Assembly: GCF_000204055.1 (NCBI RefSeq) | Contig: NW_006768765.1 | Coordinates: 1,820,881 to 1,884,880 of the forward strand | Length of the DNA: 64,000 nucleotides | Direction of reading: 5' to 3' | Source of the DNA: Melampsora larici-populina 98AG31 | Taxonomy: Eukaryota; Basidiomycota; Pucciniomycetes; Pucciniales; Melampsoraceae | Shown here: positions 58,562 to 64,000 of the stretch, in pieces | Layout of the letters: the number at the start of each line of letters is the position of its first letter | Position numbering within the stretch: the stretch's first letter is position 1 | Translations under genes and position numbers: made by a program | The notes under the pieces: generated by a model | The model's database searches: none | Seen by the model: the letters and a program-made list of their open reading frames with translations, nothing else | Told to the model about the DNA's origin: nothing

Positions 58562-60829
58562 ATGCTACTCTCCGATATCATCGAACAGTTGGACGATTTC
58601 CCATCAGTACGAGACACTGTGGACGCCAATGCCGTCTTCCGATTTGTCACAGTCGCCAGCCATTTTGTAAAAATTAACCAACGGTCCATACGAATTGACA
58701 AGTACAACGCGCCATACGAATATCTCAATTCCGCGCTGCCTCCACCTGCAGTGCCTGGCACGTGGGAGGTTCTATGCAACGTGCTATACTCCCAGTTCGC
58801 CTCATCTTACGTGGAACCTGCCGCCCTGATCCGAGCCCAAGGCCTCAACCGCGAGCCTGGCGCACTTCAAATTCCAGAACGGATATTCTGGCCTCCCTAC
58901 CGAGACAAATGTCCCAACGCCGAGTGTGGACGGCGAACCCTGGAAAGAAGGCCCGCCATATGTGGATATCTTTATGACCTAGACGGCGTCCAATCGATTC
59001 GCCATCATACAACGTATTGTAGACGTGAGTTTTTGTCATCATTTCTACTCAAACACCAAAACTGACACTCACTACGTTCAACACCATCCCTCCAGAATGC
59101 AAGACCAGCTTCAGGGCATCATACTTTTCACACAAGAAAGGACCACGGACCTACTACTTGGACACAGTCAGAAATGATCCAGACTGCATCCAAGTTAATA
59201 TGCACTACTTCATGACCACACAACTACTTGAATATTTTAATCACACACAATCCCTAGCGCAGTGAGTACGCGGACACCACAATAAATCGAACCCGGCCTT
59301 GAAACTAAAATGATAAGCCTTATTTATTTCAGTGTCTCTGTATACAATCTGGCAACTATATACAACAGCTGCCACAAGCTTTCCCAAGACGCCTCTAATC
59401 ACTTTCCAGCGGAGACATTTAAGCCGAGTCTTTCCGACCACTGTTGCACCACGGCAATGGATATTCATCGTCTGTTACGCCAATTCAACCTCCGAAACCG
59501 CATGATGAGCGTCTCTGACTCTGGCGGCTCTCAACATCGTTTCCGAGATCCCAAAATGACCGTTCTCATGTGGACCGAACTCGAAGGCAGTCCTTACATT
59601 GATCATATGTGCTCAGAATGCACCGAAATTCTTGAAGACCCGAATGTTCCTGGAGGCGGTTTGGGTAAGCCATAAAATATACCATGATTAAAACCCTCAT
59701 AAACTAATGATGTTCCTTCTTGATGGTCACAGCAATTTGTGCAATCGCTATGGACGGCATAACGATTGGACATCCACGTTGTAGCGCAACCAAGGAGCAA
59801 CTCGTATTCCTTAATCCCCTGGACACCAACCCACCACCGTGCACTGTCATGCTCGAAACACCCAAAGACCGCTATTGCCCCCTCCACATTCCTTTGCTAG
59901 GCAAACTATGCCATGCCCAGCCATGCACCCGAGACGCAATTGGTACTACCAAGGCCTGCGACCTAGACGAACACAAAGAGGCCCTCCTAATCCGTTCTGA
60001 GAAGACCCGACGTTCTCTGGCTGCGCTGGCTTTCAACCAAAGAACGGGCGCCAAACTTCCTGAGGACCCAACAGCTGCACTCAACGCCAATACTGATGCT
60101 TTCAATGTAGATGCTTTGATCGAGCGAGATGAGTCGGACCGCACCCACGAAGCCGGTCGCGATGGAGAAGAGACCACCCGGCCCGCCGGAGGAAAGAAGC
60201 CATTCTGTTCAAACGCGAAGACGCATAACGACATGCTGTTTGTCGCTACCTGTGGTATAACGTTAGCTAGGGAGACCATGTACCGCGCGGAGTCTGTAAT
60301 ATTGGTCCGAGTCAGCAGCTATGGGTTTTTCATTACCCCCTACCTTGATACACTAACAAACGCGTTCTTCTCTGAGCAGGAAATATTGGAAAGAAAATTT
60401 CCCGTTCTACCGCCTGTGCAATTCTTCGATAATTCATGCACCTTCGACAAGTCACTTAGGAAGGACCCCGCCGCGGCTGAACGCCTCAAGGGGACGATCA
60501 GACCAGTAGACCCTTTCCACATGCGCACCCATTCTGAAAAGGATGCCCAGTGCCGCCAATACAATGACCCAAAGCGCTGGCCATTCCTCAAGAAGGCCGA
60601 TGGTACCTGGCGATTCAATGGGTCTGCAGCAGAGATTACCAATGCCTGGTATGGTGGGTTTCTATCAATATGCCGTGGCATGCATGAGATAAACTACAGA
60701 TTTTTCTTGGAGGAAATGATACGTGTTCGAAACGAATCTCTGCTCTCGAAGCTTGTACGCAAAACTAACTTTTGCTGTAACATCCCTTCACATCTTGCTC
60801 AGCAAAGTCCTTTCCCCCTCTCACTTTGA
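58562..60829 (+). CDS. KDZ-transposase-associated CxC5/CxC6 protein
   Basis: Five exons (58562-59024, 59096-59261, 59333-59664, 59733-60295, 60380-60829) give 657 residues in phase. The 84-nt fourth intron is open in frame and was removed because MYRAES then runs into EILERKFPVLPPVQFFDNSC. KDZ (Kyakuja-Dileera-Zisupton) elements are large fungal DNA transposons whose transposases carry cysteine clusters. Here CPNAECGRR..., YCRQCKTSFRASY and the IDHMCSECTEIL pair form the CxC5-like part. AMDGITIGHPRCS...RYCPLH...CHAQPC forms the CxC6-like part. The nuclease-like end has FFDNSC, PVDPFHMRTH...D..CRQYNDP, WRFNGSAAEITNAWYGG and FFLEEMI. The frame is undamaged. A further exon after GTACGC near 60753 is possible. 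No element ends were identified. Confidence 0.8.
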
Positions 60830-61327
60830 TACGAATACTTTTCTTTCTATACTTCCTATCTTCTTTCTATATTGCAACCTTTATTCTTTATCTACATTAC
60901 AGCTAATTTTGGAGTACGTATACCGCCACTTATTCCATCTGAAATTTAATTGTGTTATGCCTCAGCATCAATATGGTGTGCAGCCTTCCTTCTCCTTCAG
61001 AATGGCAAGCACAGTGAAAGCACAGTGAGCAGAAAGCATAGTGAGCAACCAAAACTTCTAAGGTGACCAAACATGAAGTTAAATCCAATTCAATACAAAA
61101 TGCGCGTGAAACAAATAGAAAAAGTCGCTGAATAAAATCTCAAAGATAAAGCAAAATATCAGGAAACACTCAGCAAACAAATAAGTTATCAAAATGTTGC
61201 ACTCCTCGAGACGAGATAAAAAACACTGAAAGGAAAGATGACTAGTCACAACACAAGCGTAAAAATACAAATGCAGAAATCATCATTATTGTCGTGCACA
61301 ATAATAACATGCTATACAACACACATT
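60830..61327. other. Convergent 3' regions of the KDZ-type and alpha-kinase-like genes
   Basis: AT-rich, no ORF of interest. Contains a small tandem CAGTGAAAGCACAGTGAGCA-type repeat near 61010-61040. Confidence 0.45.
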
Positions 61328-62708
61328 TCACACTGACAAAGGTTTAAGGCCAAGTTCATGGCAAATCTGGTTACACTTGTTATGACCGGCTTTGAAATCA
61401 AAAAAAAATTGCTCTGTCGAGTCGTGGTTCTCCAAGTGGTACGACCTGATAAAGAAAAGCATCTATAAGTATTGTAAATGACAAAAGCAATAACGGCTTA
61501 CGTACCCTTTATTGAAGCAAACCACACTGGAAATGTTTCCCGTTTCGTCACAGTCGATTTGACCAATAACAGTAACACCACCACTCTTTTGGTAAACATA
61601 ATGTATAAAGGCATATATGTAATGCTTCCAAGTATTGGAAGGTGGCATAGTGTCTCTGAAGCACGACGGATACACGTATCGCTTACTGCTGGAGTCCCGG
61701 GCAGTTTCGCACATCACCCATCGGGGGAGGTCATCGTCAAGTGACCCAATGGTCTGCATCAAGAACACGCGATGAACCTAAGGCAAGAAATCAAAGGGTA
61801 AGTAAGTAACGTGCAACATGTTCATTGAAAGTTTAAGAAACAAACATCGCACTGACGTGTAAATTATACGAGCGTAAAAACCACTCCTGGAACTCCCGGA
61901 CTTCTTGGTCGTGCCATAATTTGCGCAAACGGGCCTTGAATAATTCAAGCATGGTTGCCACATATGCGTGAGCATTGACGAGCTCCAAAGCATGATCTCG
62001 GCCGGACCTAGCAGAACACGACCATCGGCTGTGAAATCTCACTATCCCTTTATACGGCACAGGGTCACCGTCACCTTGCAATTCACGAACACACCAATCA
62101 TTGACATCCCTGGTCAATGATAAATCAACCTTGCGACCTATTCCGTAGACCACAACAGCCTCCGTAAATCCAGTACCGCCATCTGGAACGTATGAAGGTG
62201 TCCTACCGTGTTCGTAGAAGTCTTTGAGTTCGTAAAGAAAGGCTGCGCGTTTGGCCGGTGAATCCAGTCGGAAGGTCAAGACCCGTCGAGGAACGGAAAC
62301 CTGTATCACACTTCCAGCCCCTACCACAACTGCGAATGCACCAAATCAGCGTTACGAAATCAAAGTAAGAGATAAAGAGGTAGGTTTCCAAAATTCCACA
62401 CCTTCCAGCTTGGCGTGTCTCAGAGCACGCGGAGCCCTGACCTTGATGACAGTGCGGGAAGTCGGTATTAAAGGACCTTGAACAGTCGTCCCAACAACTT
62501 CAGTTTCGGTAAGAGCCACATCATCAGCTGGTCCAACCGATCCATGGACCGCAGCAGATGAATCAGAAGCAGTAGAAGAAGTTCTGGTGATGGGGACTTC
62601 AATAAAAGAGCTCGGAAATGTGAGGATTGTGCTAGAAGCCTCCTCAGTTGCAGTCGATTCGGAACGCATAGCTTCACCTGACACATCTAAGATGTTGCGC
62701 GATCGCAT
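61328..62708 (-). CDS. Alpha-kinase-like (MHCK/EF2K-type) domain protein
   Basis: Four exons (62708-62402, 62329-61857, 61777-61506, 61445-61328) give 389 residues in phase. Alpha-kinases are atypical Ser/Thr kinases with a structural zinc bound by H-x3-C-x3-C near the C-terminus. The motif is plain here in AGHNKCNQICHELGLKPL (about residues 370-387). Upstream, YIYAFIHYVYQKSGGVTVIGQID matches the helix and strand that normally end in D-L/F-Q-G. Here the site reads IDCDETGN, and the usual G-x-G-N-L-G loop is not obvious, so activity is uncertain. Residues 1-100 are serine/threonine-rich. The middle (TFRLDSPAKRAAFLYELKDFYEHG..., VVVYGIGRKVDLSL) would be the N-lobe. It is convergent with the KDZ-type gene. 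It may be a host gene or transposon cargo. Confidence 0.7.
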
Positions 62709-62889
62709 ATTAAGATTGTATTATTTAAGATTGGAACAATCTGATTGAGATTGAAGATGAAATTGAAAAATCAAAGGTGAACTCTCACCTGACACTTCCA
62801 CTTCTAAGATGTTGCGTGATGGCATATTAGGATTATATTGGAACAATCTGATTGCAGATGAAATTAAAAATAAATCAAAGGTGAACTCT
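62675..62889. repeat. Tandem duplication of the alpha-kinase-like 5' end
   Basis: Two about 105-bp units (62675-62785 and 62786-62889) share TCACCTGACAC, CTAAGATGTTGCG, GGAACAATCTGATTG and TCAAAGGTGAACTC. Each unit contains an ATG followed by a SRNIL-coding stretch on the minus strand. The distal one ends at a GTGAGAG donor-like site, so it could serve as an alternative first exon. Confidence 0.7.
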
Positions 62890-63292
62890 TTGTTGAAATA
62901 CTTATAATCGGAAGGCGCAAATGGATAAAAACCAAGGGCGGTGTGCTGTTATATGGACACAAAAGCAATTGATTGTTGAGCGATCACCGGTGTGTTCGCA
63001 GGCCAAAAAGGTAAGGTAATCCCTCGCTTCGCACCTTAATATGTGGCCCAATGAATACCTACCAATGACACCCAATTATCATTTTGTGAAGCTCGATTTG
63101 TCCCCATCATCAAAGTGCTGGTAGGTTATATTAACCAATATCCATTTCCTGACTCTCGACCAGTCCCGATCTTCTTCAAATTTCAACTCATACGAACAGC
63201 CGCGTGAAAGATATTCAAACAAGCGAGCTACGCGGCATTGCGTATAGGTAACTTGTGTATGCAACGTCCGCAAATGAAATATGTATTGCCAC
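62890..63292. other. No supported gene
   Basis: Upstream region of the alpha-kinase-like gene and of the following plus-strand ORF. No motifs recognised. Confidence 0.35.
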
Positions 63293-63613
63293 ATGATATA
63301 TTTTGCTATGAACATTGACATTCAAAATAACCATCTGAACGTTGATCAAGCCTCAAGCATCCCACTTAAAGACTTCAGAACCCTCGATCACATGGCCGAT
63401 CACATAGCCGCCGCCGATCATATTGAGTCAATAGCCGCCGCCGATCATATCGAGTCACCACATCATCTGGACAATATAGATGATGGGCAGAACACCAATC
63501 GTGTTCCAGCGAGCCCCTTCGCCTTTGATGTAGAAGGAGATCGCGAGGATGACAACCTTGAGTCAAGCTTTCAGACCTTGCAAGGAGATGACGAGGATGT
63601 TTCAAGTACGTGA
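63281..63613 (+). CDS. Acidic ORF, possible first exon of a gene leaving the window
   Basis: 110 codons, histidine/aspartate-rich. A 27-bp unit occurs twice in tandem (63406-63459, IAAADHIES twice), followed by an acidic end (DVEGDREDDNLESS...GDDEDVSS). A GTACGTG donor-like site at about 63606 precedes the stop. No second exon was identified in the last 390 bp. Start is either 63281 or the inner Met at 63308. Confidence 0.35.
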   Translation: MYCHMIYFAMNIDIQNNHLNVDQASSIPLKDFRTLDHMADHIAAADHIESIAAADHIESPHHLDNIDDGQNTNRVPASPFAFDVEGDREDDNLESSFQTLQGDDEDVSST

Positions 63614-64000
63614 ACTTAATTTCTTTTATTTCCGTGTATCATCAATGTTTTTAGACTAATTGTGTCATCTTTGTTATATTTGACTTTGATAAAGTGTCAT
63701 CAGTTTCCACTACACCAAATGTAATCTTTACCGGGCGGTAAAGAAAACTACTGACATAGAAAAGTCCTGAGGCAACAGGAAGAGAGCTAAAAATCTGAAA
63801 AAATATGCACCTTGTTCCTAGATGTTGGGGCGTCATGATGAGTATTATATTGTGTTCTACACGCAGATATTGCCTAGTGAACTAACTGCAAGGGCTGAAA
63901 GTCTGCAAAAAGGCAGCTGTAACAGTAACCGAAATTTAGGTCATAGGTAAAGGGGCTCGCTGTTGCGCGCTAGGAGCTCCGCTAACTTTTGCAATTCTGC
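63614..64000. other. No supported gene at the right edge
   Basis: AT-rich DNA with a CTCGCTGTTGCGCGCTAGGAGCTC stretch near the edge. Nothing that can be assigned. Confidence 0.35.

Noticed and set aside
59603..60681. Several minus ORFs of 94-135 codons opposite the KDZ-type gene
   Set aside because: Antisense to well-supported coding exons with cysteine motifs.

Overview
The window is fungal nuclear DNA. It is AT-rich, its genes carry many short introns (about 50-110 nt, GT...AG), and its transposons are types common in basidiomycetes: two-ORF PIF/Harbinger elements, KDZ-associated CxC5/CxC6 genes, a BED-type hAT and a gag-only LTR element. A rust fungus (Pucciniales) is the best guess. That is inferred from gene style and transposon content; I could run no search. 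Exon structures below were assembled by hand, and where I give exon lists the reading phases close.

1-11,000 is gene-poor. It holds a decayed GFA-family (formaldehyde-activating-enzyme-like) gene, a small two-segment membrane protein gene (3603-4131) followed by two broken tandem copies, a cluster of short hairpins (8419-9600) and several MITEs. 11,157-27,520 is the conserved core: TGS1 (cap hypermethylase, -), an SLC25 mitochondrial carrier (+), an unrecognised multi-exon gene (-), a Cwf18/CCDC12 splicing protein (+), an SCY1-like pseudokinase (-) and a DBP6/DDX51 ribosome-biogenesis helicase (+). TGS1/carrier and SCYL1/DBP6 are divergent pairs sharing about 340-bp promoters. At the edge of this block, after a near-perfect foldback (28404-28476), a four-exon gene encodes an 86-residue cysteine-containing secreted protein, a candidate effector.

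From 29.5 kb to about 58.3 kb almost everything is transposon: a hAT MITE with an 8-bp target duplication; a 2841-bp hAT element with exact TIRs and an 8-bp duplication; a mariner-type MITE; Harbinger element A (34589-38352, TTA duplication) followed by a TTA-flanked MITE; Harbinger element B (39798-45989); and element C, which abuts B through a single AAT. In A, B and C an accessory DNA-binding-protein gene (+) converges on a DDE transposase gene (-). The accessory ORFs of B and C are each broken by a different LTR-type insertion at almost the same codon: a 1616-bp solo-LTR-like sequence in B, and a 7.9-kb LTR element with gag but no pol in C (TCAAG duplication, 1027-bp LTRs with four differences).

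58.5-64 kb holds an apparently complete KDZ-type CxC5/CxC6 gene (+), a convergent alpha-kinase-like gene (-) whose 5' end is tandemly duplicated, and an acidic ORF that may be the first exon of a gene running out of the window.
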